Shown piece after piece: positions 1 to 5,516 of a DNA stretch of 5,748 nt. The translations under genes were made by a program, and so were the position numbers. Positions within the stretch are counted from its first letter, which is position 1. Every line of letters starts with the position of its first letter. The notes under the pieces were generated by a model. The model worked only from the letters and a program-made list of their open reading frames with translations. It did not search any database and was not told the DNA's origin. The DNA lies in contig JABIBH010000233.1 in assembly GCA_018652925.1 (NCBI GenBank), positions 1-5,748 on the forward strand, read 5' to 3'. The stretch is from a bacterium (lineage in GTDB: Bacteria > Krumholzibacteriota > Krumholzibacteriia > LZORAL124-64-63).

Positions 1-838
1 CCATAATCTGAGCATCGGGCCATGCTGAACGAACTTCGGCAACCATGTCGATAACATTTTTTGAATGACCGTGAGCTGTATCAATTACCAACAGGTCTAC
101 ATCAGCATTCAACAACAGCTCAGCACGTTCCATGCTGTTTGCACCAACACCAATTGCAGCACCACAAAGCAATCTGCCCTTGTCGTCTTTGCTACTCATT
201 GGGTAATCAATACGTTTCTGGATATCCTTGACAGTAATCAAGCCACGCAAGTCGCCGTTTTTGTTGACAACCAGCAGCTTTTCAATTCTATGCTTGTGCA
301 GAATCTCAGCAGCATCATCAAGTGTGGTTCCCTCTGGGACTGTAACCAGATTTTCAGCTGTCATTACTTCTCTGACTTGTCGGGATGTGTTCTTCACAAA
401 TCGTAAATCCCTGTTAGTCAAAATCCCGACCAGCTTGCCACCTTCAGTTACTGGCACACCGGAAATACGATAGCGTTTCATCATTGCCATCGCTTCGCTT
501 AGCAGTTTATCCGGACCAATTGTAATTGGGTCTGCAATCATCCCCGATTCATTTCGCTTAACATTCTCAACCTGAGCAGCCTGATCAACTGGCGACATGT
601 TTTTATGAATTACTCCGATGCCACCATTACGAGCCATAGACACAGCAGTCAGAGATTCAGTCACAGTGTCCATTGCAGAAGAAAGCAACGGCACATTGAG
701 TCTGATTTTTTGAGTCAGTTGAGTTGAAGTGTCGATATCGCGTGGGATGACGTTGGAGTGTCCCGGGATTAGTAGCAAATCGTCGAAGGTAAGACCTTCA
801 ACAATTCGCTTCTCAAGCGAAAAGTTTTTAGCAGTCAT
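1..838 (-). CDS. guaB: IMP dehydrogenase, N-terminal 279 residues (cut by left edge)
   Basis: Cytosolic NAD-dependent oxidation of IMP to XMP, the committed step of guanine nucleotide synthesis. Translating the minus strand from the ATG at 838 gives an unbroken frame to base 1. The N-terminal part of the barrel shows the GLTFDDLLLIPG signature (residues 15-26), followed by SSAMDTVTE (53-61) and NGGIGVIHKNM (71-81). A Bateman module of two CBS domains spans about 97-210 (ISGVPV at 125-130; GILTNRDLR at 138-146; EKLLVV at 186-191; GLITVKDI at 199-206). The barrel resumes with VIDTAHGHS (251-259), which carries the IMP-site Asp. The family is about 490 residues, so roughly 210 residues, including the catalytic Cys loop, lie outside the window. 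GAGG (complement of 845-848) sits 6 bases before the ATG. The gene follows hpt after 17 bases, so the product of Hpt feeds directly into this enzyme. Identification is secure. Confidence 0.97.
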   Translation of the reverse strand, partial: MTAKNFSLEKRIVEGLTFDDLLLIPGHSNVIPRDIDTSTQLTQKIRLNVPLLSSAMDTVTESLTAVSMARNGGIGVIHKNMSPVDQAAQVENVKRNESGMIADPITIGPDKLLSEAMAMMKRYRISGVPVTEGGKLVGILTNRDLRFVKNTSRQVREVMTAENLVTVPEGTTLDDAAEILHKHRIEKLLVVNKNGDLRGLITVKDIQKRIDYPMSSKDDKGRLLCGAAIGVGANSMERAELLLNADVDLLVIDTAHGHSKNVIDMVAEVRSAWPDAQIM

Positions 839-855
839 GGCAATCCTCAAAACTG

Positions 856-1410
856 TTAAGGTTTCATCACACCGATAAATGGCAAGTTGCGGTATTTCTC
901 ATCGTAATCCAGACCATAGCCAATCACAAACTCATCTGGAATTTCAAAACCACGATAGTCAACAGGCACTTCAACAACACGCCTGCATGATTTATCAAGC
1001 AAAGTACAAATTTTAATGCTTCGTGGATTACGTGTTTTAAACAATTCAAGCAGATGATCCAAAGTTCTGCCTGTATCAATAATATCTTCAACAATCAGAA
1101 CATCTCTGCCAGTAATATTGGACTTTAAATCTTTTTCAATTTTCACTACACCAGTGCTTTCAGTCCCACCGTGATAGCTCGAAATTGCCATAAAATCGAT
1201 TTCATGGTGCACTGTGATCGCCCTTGAAAGATCCGCAGTAAACATGTACGCACCTTTAAGAATATTTACAATAATTGGTACTGAATTACCGTAGTCACTA
1301 CTGATTTCAGTGCCAAGCTGGGAAATTCGATTGCTAATTTCATGTGAAGAAATAAGAATTTTATCAATCAGAGGGTCTTTTTGCATGATACTGTTGTCAT
1401 CGTATTGCAA
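856..1410 (-). CDS. hpt: Hypoxanthine (guanine) phosphoribosyltransferase
   Basis: Cytosolic purine salvage: transfers phosphoribose from PRPP to hypoxanthine or guanine, giving IMP or GMP. The 184-residue product matches the usual 175-185 of bacterial Hpt. Visible landmarks are the pyrophosphate-binding LKGA loop (51-54), the flexible-loop SSYHGGT (77-83), the PRPP signature VLIVEDIIDTGRTL (104-117) with the paired acidic residues, LLDK with the purine-contacting Lys (137-140), and FVIGYGLDY with the PFIGVM tail (161-182). The start is taken as TTG at 1410 because GGAG stands 6 bases upstream. The first in-frame ATG (1386, residue 9) has no Shine-Dalgarno sequence before it. The gene lies between udk (26-base gap) and guaB (17-base gap) on the same strand, consistent with one salvage operon. 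Xanthine specificity cannot be excluded from sequence alone, but the motif set is of the hypoxanthine type. Confidence 0.96.
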   Translation of the reverse strand: MQYDDNSIMQKDPLIDKILISSHEISNRISQLGTEISSDYGNSVPIIVNILKGAYMFTADLSRAITVHHEIDFMAISSYHGGTESTGVVKIEKDLKSNITGRDVLIVEDIIDTGRTLDHLLELFKTRNPRSIKICTLLDKSCRRVVEVPVDYRGFEIPDEFVIGYGLDYDEKYRNLPFIGVMKP

Positions 1411-1416
1411 GGTGGT

Positions 1417-1420
1417 CTCC
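1417..1420 (-). promoter_or_regulatory. Ribosome binding site deciding the TTG start of hpt
   Basis: The minus strand reads GGAG, six bases, then TTG. This is the only Shine-Dalgarno-like sequence near the hpt start and is the reason for preferring TTG at 1410 over the ATG at 1386. Confidence 0.6.
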
Positions 1421-1436
1421 AGTCTTTTCAGTTTTG

Positions 1437-2078
1437 TTACCGATCACGTAGAATATTCGAAATTTTTGTTGCTATCAAATCTATTGCCACTGAATTATGC
1501 CCACCTTCAGGGATAATCACGTGTGCAAACTTTTTTGTAGGGTTGACGAACTGCTGGTGCATTGGACGCACTACATTCAGATATTGACTAACTACTGAGT
1601 CCAAAGACCTGCCACGCTCTTTAACATCGCGCTGCATTCTGCGGATAAACCGTTCATCAGCATCAACACCGATATAAAGTCTGATGTCCATCAAATCCCG
1701 TAATGCTTTTGACTCAAGAACCAGAATACCTTCAATAAATATCACATCGGCAGACTCAACCAGGCGAGTTTCTTCCACCCTGCTATGAGTAGCATAGTCG
1801 TAAATTGGGGCTTCGACGCTGTTTCCGGCTTTTAATTGCCTTAAATGTTCTACCAGCAAAGCTGTATCGAAAGCATTGGGATGATCATAGTTGATCTTGG
1901 CCCGGTCATCGAATGAGAGCTCAGGTTTGTGATGATAATATGAATCGTGGTGGATAATCTCAACAGAGCGGACAGGGGCAACATCGCGCACTTTATGGGC
2001 AACAGTTGTCTTGCCGCTTCCAGTGCCGCCAGCTATCCCGATAATTACAGGAGGTTCTTTTGCACGCTTGGTATTCAT
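1437..2078 (-). CDS. udk: Uridine kinase (uridine/cytidine kinase)
   Basis: Phosphorylates uridine and cytidine to UMP and CMP with ATP or GTP in pyrimidine salvage; cytosolic. The 213 residues from the ATG at 2078 equal the usual bacterial Udk length. Motifs in order: Walker A GGTGSGKT (17-24), HDSYY (44-48, normally QDSYY, so His replaces Gln), NYDHPNAFD (63-71), the substrate-site PIYDYATHSR (91-100), IFIEGILVL (113-121), the lid-like RDVKERGRSLDSVVSQY (150-166) and RPMHQQFVNPTKKFAHVIIP (171-190). The frame stays open upstream to a TTG at 2114, but that TTG has no Shine-Dalgarno sequence and is part of a consensus -35 hexamer, so the longer form is unlikely. The ATG itself has only a poor GAG just before it, in keeping with a very short leader. 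It is the first gene of the leftward operon with hpt and guaB, and diverges from the nucleoside transporter gene. Confidence 0.95.
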   Translation of the reverse strand: MNTKRAKEPPVIIGIAGGTGSGKTTVAHKVRDVAPVRSVEIIHHDSYYHHKPELSFDDRAKINYDHPNAFDTALLVEHLRQLKAGNSVEAPIYDYATHSRVEETRLVESADVIFIEGILVLESKALRDLMDIRLYIGVDADERFIRRMQRDVKERGRSLDSVVSQYLNVVRPMHQQFVNPTKKFAHVIIPEGGHNSVAIDLIATKISNILRDR

Positions 2079-2086
2079 GCTCGGAA

Positions 2087-2114
2087 AAGATAGCACAACT
2101 CTGCATTGTGTCAA
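2087..2114 (-). promoter_or_regulatory. Probable promoter of the udk-hpt-guaB operon
   Basis: On the minus strand a perfect TTGACA (2114-2109) is followed after 16 bases by TATCTT (2092-2087, four of six matches to the sigma-70 -10 box). Transcription would be expected to start around 2079-2081, almost at the udk ATG (2078). The mRNA would then be leaderless or nearly so, which fits the missing Shine-Dalgarno sequence. Inferred from sequence only. Confidence 0.55.
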
Positions 2115-2158
2115 TAGAAGTACGGCGAGTTTATGAAATTCACTCGGCTTTCAGGCAA

Positions 2159-2257
2159 ATAAACCTCATTACCTGCTGAACGAATCTGAGCGTAGCGAAG
2201 AGCAGGTCGCCTTATAAAAGGCGACCTGCGTTGAGTGAAGAAGGTGATGAGGTTTAT
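2159..2257. repeat. Nested inverted repeat between divergent udk and nupC (REP- or MITE-like)
   Basis: Outer arms 2159-2177 and 2239-2257 are complementary over 19 positions: 17 Watson-Crick pairs, one G-T wobble at 2170/2246 and one mismatch at 2175/2241. Inside is a perfect 12-bp hairpin, 2202-2213 with 2218-2229, closing an ATAA loop. The 24 bases between outer and inner arms on the left, which include GAGCGTAGCGAAG, are longer than the 9 on the right. A second pairing, ACCTGCT (2171-2177) with AGCAGGT (2201-2207), competes with both. No T-run follows the hairpin on either strand, so it is not an intrinsic terminator. Candidates are a dispersed palindromic element (REP or MITE type), a structured regulatory site serving both divergent promoters, or a structured small RNA. 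The structure is clear; its role is not. Confidence 0.75.
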
Positions 2258-2260
2258 ACT
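2231..2260 (+). promoter_or_regulatory. Probable promoter of the nupC-thioesterase-methyltransferase-arfB operon
   Basis: TTGAGT (2231-2236, four of six to consensus) and TATACT (2255-2260, five of six) are separated by 18 bases. The -10 box straddles the outer end of the right arm of the nested inverted repeat. Transcription would start near 2267, leaving a leader of about 64 bases before the GTG start of the transporter. Inferred from sequence only. Confidence 0.45.
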
Positions 2261-2319
2261 TCCTATTTTGCCACTATTCAGATAGGCTCATCACAGAAAT
2301 CGATTTTTTACACTTGAAC

Positions 2320-2323
2320 GGAG
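2320..2323 (+). promoter_or_regulatory. Ribosome binding site deciding the GTG start of the transporter
   Basis: GGAG ends 7 bases before GTG at 2331, an ideal spacing. The alternative in-frame ATG at 2346 lies 22 bases beyond this site and has no Shine-Dalgarno sequence of its own. Confidence 0.6.
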
Positions 2324-2330
2324 CCAAAAA

Positions 2331-3539
2331 GTGCCTGCTAACATAATGTCTATCCTCGGTATACCCATTCTACTGCTCCTTGCATGGTCGATGAGTAATA
2401 ATCGACGTTTGATCCCATGGAGAGTTATCAGTTGGGGCCTTGGTCTGCAATTCGTCCTGGCTCTTATACTCTTGAAAACTCCCTGGGGACAAACTGTATT
2501 TGGTGCTGCCAGAGTCTTTATTGCAAATGTGCTCAGCTTCACCGATGCCGGAACAGCTTTTCTGTTTGGCAGCCTTGCTAATACTGAAAACTTTGGCGTT
2601 ATCTTTGTGATTCATGTCCTGCCAACTGTGATTTTCTTTTCAAGTCTGATGGCAATATTTTATCACCTGGGTGCTATGCAAAAACTGATCTCCGGCGTTG
2701 CCTGGATTATGACAAAGACCATGCGCACAAGTGGATCTGAATCTCTTTCTGCAGCAGCTAATATTTTTGTTGGGCAGACTGAAGCTCCACTGGTAATCCG
2801 ACCTTATGTAAACACTATGACCAACTCTGAAATCATGGCTGTAATGTGTGGTGGATTTGCCACTGTTGCAGGTGGAGTTCTGGCAGCTTATGTCCGATTT
2901 GGTGTTGATGCAGGTCACCTGTTGGCGGCATCGATAATGAGTGCTCCAGCTGCACTTGTAGTTGCTAAAATATTGTATCCTGAAACTGAAAAAAGTCCGA
3001 CACGGGGCACAGTTGATATCAAAGTTCCTAAAGAGTATGCCAACCTTATTGATGCTGCAGCAGGCGGTGCTGGAGTAGGTATGAGGCTGGCAGCTAATAT
3101 CGGGGCAATGTTGCTCGCATTTATTGCTCTGGTTGCGATGATCGATGCCGGGCTTGGGCTTGTACACTTGTCGCTTCAACAGATCTTTGGGTGGCTGTTC
3201 TCTCCTATTGCCTTTTGTATGGGAGTGCCATGGAGCGAAGCTGCTACTTTTGGCGGTCTGCTTGGAACCAAAATTGCAGTTAATGAATTTCTGGGTTACA
3301 TACAACTGCAGGAAGCAGTCACAGCTGGAACCTTGTCCCCTCGAAGTGTGATTATTGCAACTTATGCCTTGTGTGGATTTGCGAACTTCAGCAGTATCGC
3401 AATTCAGATTGGTGGCATTGGCGGCATTGCACCAAAACGCAGAACAGATGTTGCCCGTATGGGATTGAAGGCAATGTTCGGTGGCGCAATTGCATCGTGG
3501 TTGACTGCAACAATTGCTGGCATCCTGACGGTTGTTTAG
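2331..3539 (+). CDS. nupC: Concentrative nucleoside transporter (NupC/CNT family)
   Basis: Inner-membrane symporter that takes up nucleosides using a sodium or proton gradient. The 402 residues are close to the usual 400-420. Hydrophobic segments include about 7-21, 35-49, 92-112, 195-214, 255-275 and 283-298. The N-terminal CNT domain carries SNNRRLIPWRVISWGLGLQF (22-41). The core shows VLPTVIFFSSLM (97-108), SGSESLSAAANIFVGQTEAP (134-153) with the substrate-site GQTEAP, GGFATVAGGVLAAY (174-187), MSAPAALVVAKIL (203-215), MGVPW (297-301), NEF (318-320) and TYALCGFANFSSIAIQIGGI (344-363). By comparison with the crystallised Vibrio CNT, Glu319, Asn352 and Ser355 probably bind the nucleoside. 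I chose the GTG start for its GGAG. The gene diverges from udk, so uptake and phosphorylation of nucleosides face one control region. It is followed after 7 bases by the thioesterase gene. Family is secure; nucleoside specificity and coupling ion are not determined, and the symbol follows the family name. Confidence 0.93.
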   Translation: MPANIMSILGIPILLLLAWSMSNNRRLIPWRVISWGLGLQFVLALILLKTPWGQTVFGAARVFIANVLSFTDAGTAFLFGSLANTENFGVIFVIHVLPTVIFFSSLMAIFYHLGAMQKLISGVAWIMTKTMRTSGSESLSAAANIFVGQTEAPLVIRPYVNTMTNSEIMAVMCGGFATVAGGVLAAYVRFGVDAGHLLAASIMSAPAALVVAKILYPETEKSPTRGTVDIKVPKEYANLIDAAAGGAGVGMRLAANIGAMLLAFIALVAMIDAGLGLVHLSLQQIFGWLFSPIAFCMGVPWSEAATFGGLLGTKIAVNEFLGYIQLQEAVTAGTLSPRSVIIATYALCGFANFSSIAIQIGGIGGIAPKRRTDVARMGLKAMFGGAIASWLTATIAGILTVV

Positions 3540-3542
3540 GAG
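3538..3542 (+). promoter_or_regulatory. Ribosome binding site of the thioesterase gene
   Basis: AGGAG overlaps the TAG stop of the transporter gene and lies 4 bases before the ATG at 3547. It decides this ATG over the in-frame TTG at 3532, which would fall within the transporter's last codons, and it suggests translational coupling. Confidence 0.6.
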
Positions 3543-3546
3543 AACA

Positions 3547-3969
3547 ATGTCCAGAATTCAAATTGAATCACTTGAGAGCTATCCATTCAGTTTTGCGATA
3601 ACTGTTCGCACTACTGACTTGAATTACGGTGGCCACCTGGGAAACGACAAACTGCTTTCACTTGTTCACGAAGCAAGAGTGGCTTTCCTTGCAAGCCTTG
3701 GTTATAAAGAACGTGAGTTTGCTGGCGAGTCTCTAATTATGGGCGATACAGCCATCGTCTATCAGGGTGAAGGTTTTGCAGGCGACAAACTCAAAATTGA
3801 AGTCGGTTGTTCTGATATTTCCCGATGTGGGTTCAGGCTTAACTATCGAGTTAAAAAAGCAGATGGTACACCGGTAGCTATGGTTGAAAACGGGATGGTC
3901 TGCTTTGATTACAATAATAAAAAAGTTAAACCACTTCCTGAAGAAGCATTAACTGCACTAGGAAAATAA
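3547..3969 (+). CDS. Hot-dog fold thioesterase (4HBT superfamily)
   Basis: Probable cytosolic acyl-CoA thioesterase; the natural acyl substrate is unknown. The 140 residues fit a single hot-dog domain. The family signature runs from VRTTDLNYGGHLGND (20-34) into HEARVAFL (41-48), corresponding to the D-x-(3-5)-GH-x-N and EAR elements of YbgC/4HBT-type enzymes. Asp24, His30, Asn33 and Glu42 are the residues to regard as active-site candidates. The strands that follow (DTAIVYQGEGF at 67-77, LKIEVGCSDI at 82-91, GFRLNYRV at 95-102, AMVENGMVCFDY at 111-122) have the usual hot-dog pattern. No signal peptide or membrane segment is seen. The ATG at 3547 is chosen for its AGGAG. Its TAA shares one base with the ATG of the next gene, so the two are surely co-transcribed. 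A different hot-dog activity, such as a dehydratase, is possible but less likely. Confidence 0.85.
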   Translation: MSRIQIESLESYPFSFAITVRTTDLNYGGHLGNDKLLSLVHEARVAFLASLGYKEREFAGESLIMGDTAIVYQGEGFAGDKLKIEVGCSDISRCGFRLNYRVKKADGTPVAMVENGMVCFDYNNKKVKPLPEEALTALGK

Positions 3970-4763
3970 TGATACAAATAGACAGCCCACAAAATCCTCG
4001 ATTGAAAGAAATTGCCAAACTGCGCGACAGAAAACATCGCGACGCAACTGGACTGTTCATTATAGAAGAATCGCGGGTTATCAAACGAGCATTAAAAAAA
4101 GGTTGGGCGCCAGAAACGGTTTGTTGGTGCAGCGAAAAGATGATCGCATCGGACAGAAAAATACTTTCCGACCTGCGAGAATTTGCTTGTGATCAACTTG
4201 AGCTGACTGAAAGAGCGATGAGTAAAATTGCTTACCGGAACAAGCCAGGCGGGTTTTTGGTAATCGCAAAACAGAAATTTATTGAGCTTGCTGATTTACA
4301 ACTTCCAGACAGTCCTTTGATTGTTGTTCTGGATAATGTTGAAAAGCCGGGTAACCTTGGAGCAGTACTGAGAAGTGCCAGCGGTTCTGGTGTTGATGCA
4401 GTTCTGATAAGTGACAATGGAACTGATTTGTTCAACCCCAACACCCTGCGCTCCTCCACAGGTGCTTTTTTTGAGATACCAATCGTGCAATGCAATCCAG
4501 AAGAACTCAGAGAATACTTGAAAACAAATAATATTGAAATTACAGCGACTACCCCGGATACAGATATTGTTTATACTGATATTGACATGACAAAAGGAAT
4601 TGCGCTGGTAATGGGTGCAGAAGATGTTGGGCTGGATATCAATTGGCTCAACAGTGCTGACACAAAAGTTCGTATACCGATGGCAGGAGTTGCGGATTCG
4701 TTGAACGTGAGCGTCTCATCGGCGCTGATGATGTATGAAGCAAGACGACAGAGAACAAAATGA
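3969..4763 (+). CDS. SpoU/TrmH-family RNA 2'-O-ribose methyltransferase
   Basis: SPOUT-class enzyme that methylates a ribose 2'-OH of rRNA or tRNA using S-adenosylmethionine; cytosolic. The 264 residues show the typical two-part build. An N-terminal RNA-binding SpoU_sub_bind-like domain (about 5-100) begins with SPQNPRLKEIAKL and the FIIEESRVIKRAL segment. The trefoil-knot catalytic domain (about 117-260) follows. Motif 1 is DNVEKPGNLGAVLRSA (122-137) with the invariant Asn129 and Arg135. Motif 2 is LVMGAEDVGL (213-222) with Glu218. Motif 3 is IPMAGVADSLNVSVSSALMM (236-255), contributing the SAM-binding knot. AGGA stands 5 bases before the ATG. The gene overlaps the thioesterase stop by one base and arfB by four (ATGA). 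The layout resembles the RlmB/TrmH and TsnR-like group, but the modified nucleotide cannot be named from sequence, so I give no gene symbol. Confidence 0.92.
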   Translation: MIQIDSPQNPRLKEIAKLRDRKHRDATGLFIIEESRVIKRALKKGWAPETVCWCSEKMIASDRKILSDLREFACDQLELTERAMSKIAYRNKPGGFLVIAKQKFIELADLQLPDSPLIVVLDNVEKPGNLGAVLRSASGSGVDAVLISDNGTDLFNPNTLRSSTGAFFEIPIVQCNPEELREYLKTNNIEITATTPDTDIVYTDIDMTKGIALVMGAEDVGLDINWLNSADTKVRIPMAGVADSLNVSVSSALMMYEARRQRTK

Positions 4764-5182
4764 TTGAAATAACTGATAAAATTACAGTTGATGAAAATGA
4801 TATTGAATATAATGCCGTCCGCTCCGCAGGCCCCGGTGGACAAAATGTAAATAAGGTTTCTACTGCAATTCAGATTCACTTTGATATCGATAAAATTGAA
4901 AACATGACTGATGCAATGCGTGCTCGGCTGGTATTATTAGCTGGCAGTAAATTAAATAAAGAAAATTGCATAGTTATCAAAGCACAGGATCAACGAACAC
5001 AGGAACGCAACAAGGAAAACGCTCTTAACAGATTGATTGAGCTTATCAAAAAAGCTGCTGTTGAGCCTAAAAAAAGAAAACCTAAAAAACGTTCAAAAGC
5101 TTCACATCAAAAGAGACTGAATGAGAAAAAGAAACAGTCAGACAAAAAGAAGAGCCGGAAATTAAATCTCGATAAAGAATGA
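4760..5182 (+). CDS. arfB: Alternative ribosome-rescue factor / peptidyl-tRNA hydrolase ArfB (YaeJ)
   Basis: Releases stalled ribosomes on mRNAs lacking a stop codon by hydrolysing peptidyl-tRNA in the P site. The 140 residues match ArfB length. The release-factor catalytic motif SAGPGGQNVNKVSTA spans 22-36, with the GGQ at 26-28. The family-typical AQDQRTQERNKENALNRL lies at about 74-91. A strongly basic, probably disordered tail (about 103-136, rich in Lys and Arg) corresponds to the ArfB extension that enters the empty mRNA channel. Domains 1 and 2 of full release factors, including the stop-codon recognition motif, are absent, which separates it from RF1/RF2. The ATG shares ATGA with the stop of the methyltransferase gene and has only a weak purine stretch upstream, so translation is probably coupled. 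It is the last gene of the tight plus-strand run. Confidence 0.94.
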   Translation: MIEITDKITVDENDIEYNAVRSAGPGGQNVNKVSTAIQIHFDIDKIENMTDAMRARLVLLAGSKLNKENCIVIKAQDQRTQERNKENALNRLIELIKKAAVEPKKRKPKKRSKASHQKRLNEKKKQSDKKKSRKLNLDKE

Positions 5183-5183
5183 G

Positions 5184-5211
5184 TTGCAAAATCAGAGTTT
5201 ATTGATATGCT
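5184..5211 (+). promoter_or_regulatory. Weak candidate promoter before the small Cys protein gene
   Basis: TTGCAA (5184-5189) and TATGCT (5206-5211) are 16 bases apart; each matches four of six consensus positions. It lies just after the arfB stop. No terminator is visible between arfB and the small gene, so read-through from arfB is an equally good explanation. Confidence 0.22.
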
Positions 5212-5244
5212 GTGAACTGTCTATTTCCTCGCCCAATCTGCAAT

Positions 5245-5250
5245 GAGGAG
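5245..5250 (+). promoter_or_regulatory. Ribosome binding site deciding the ATG start of the small protein
   Basis: GAGGAG is followed after 8 bases by ATG at 5259. A GTG at 5250 in the same frame overlaps this site and so is a poor start. The near-perfect Shine-Dalgarno sequence is strong support that the short frame is translated. Confidence 0.65.
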
Positions 5251-5258
5251 TGACAAGA

Positions 5259-5465
5259 ATGAACGAGAAAACAATCTTGCTGGGTCTCCTGCAAGCTTGC
5301 CCGTATAACAGTGAAACTGAGGACTGCCCATTGCGTGAGATACGCAAGCAACCCTGGGAACAGAGGTTGGAATGGGCTGAAGGACTCAGTACTGATGAAG
5401 TTCATGAAATCGTACAATGCCACTATGATGAAGCTGGCAAAAAAGAGCAGAAAGTTAATTCCTGA
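5259..5465 (+). CDS. Small Cys-containing conserved-type protein of unknown function (68 residues)
   Basis: Function not known. The protein is short, soluble and lacks a signal peptide or membrane segment. It has an N-terminal hydrophobic helix-like stretch (TILLGLLQA, 5-13), then CPYNSETEDCPL (14-25), EIRKQPWEQRLEWAEGLS (27-44) and the helix DEVHEIVQCHYDEAG (46-60), ending in a charged tail. Cys14, Cys23, Cys54 and His55 are the potential metal ligands; the Cys-Pro pairs at 14 and 23 are distinctive. I have an impression of a recurring small family with the same CP...CPLxEIRxLPxxxRxEW plan and a C-terminal H-x-x-C in other bacteria, but cannot verify it here. GAGGAG 8 bases before the ATG supports translation. 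It sits 76 bases downstream of arfB on the same strand and ends before a weak terminator-like hairpin. Confidence 0.72.
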   Translation: MNEKTILLGLLQACPYNSETEDCPLREIRKQPWEQRLEWAEGLSTDEVHEIVQCHYDEAGKKEQKVNS

Positions 5466-5493
5466 AGTACATTTTCTAATATTCAGATTGACG

Positions 5494-5516
5494 TTGGATA
5501 ACGGTCCCAATTTTTT
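5494..5516 (+). terminator. Weak candidate rho-independent terminator
   Basis: TTGGA (5494-5498) can pair with TCCCAA (5505-5510) with one bulged C around a six-base loop, followed directly by six T (5511-5516). It lies 28 bases after the stop of the small gene and between convergent genes, the expected place. The stem is short, so efficiency would be low. The reverse strand has no T-run after the stem, so it would not serve the opposing gene. Confidence 0.4.

Noticed and set aside
65..473. Two plus-strand open frames opposite guaB
   Set aside because: They are antisense shadows of the clear guaB frame on the minus strand.
2079..2114. Twelve-residue N-terminal extension of uridine kinase from TTG at 2114
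   Set aside because: No ribosome binding site, the TTG is part of a TTGACA -35 box, and the ATG at 2078 gives the usual family length.
2202..2229. Perfect 12-bp hairpin as an intrinsic terminator
   Set aside because: No T-run follows on either strand, and it stands between the starts, not the ends, of two genes.
2262..2286. CCTAT...ATAGG inverted repeat in the predicted nupC leader
   Set aside because: Only 5-bp arms around a 15-base loop, mostly A-T pairs, within chance expectation.
2291..2615. Minus-strand open frames over the transporter start
   Set aside because: They are antisense to the transporter's N-terminal region, with no motif or ribosome binding site.
2640..3305. A 221-residue open frame on the minus strand
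   Set aside because: It lies wholly antisense to the transporter gene, has a composition rich in Ser, Cys, His and Gln with no family pattern, and no ribosome binding site. It is a shadow of the membrane-protein codons.
4760..5182. arfB as a truncated peptide chain release factor pseudogene
   Set aside because: The GGQ domain plus a basic tail of 140 residues is the full normal ArfB layout, not a decayed RF1 or RF2.
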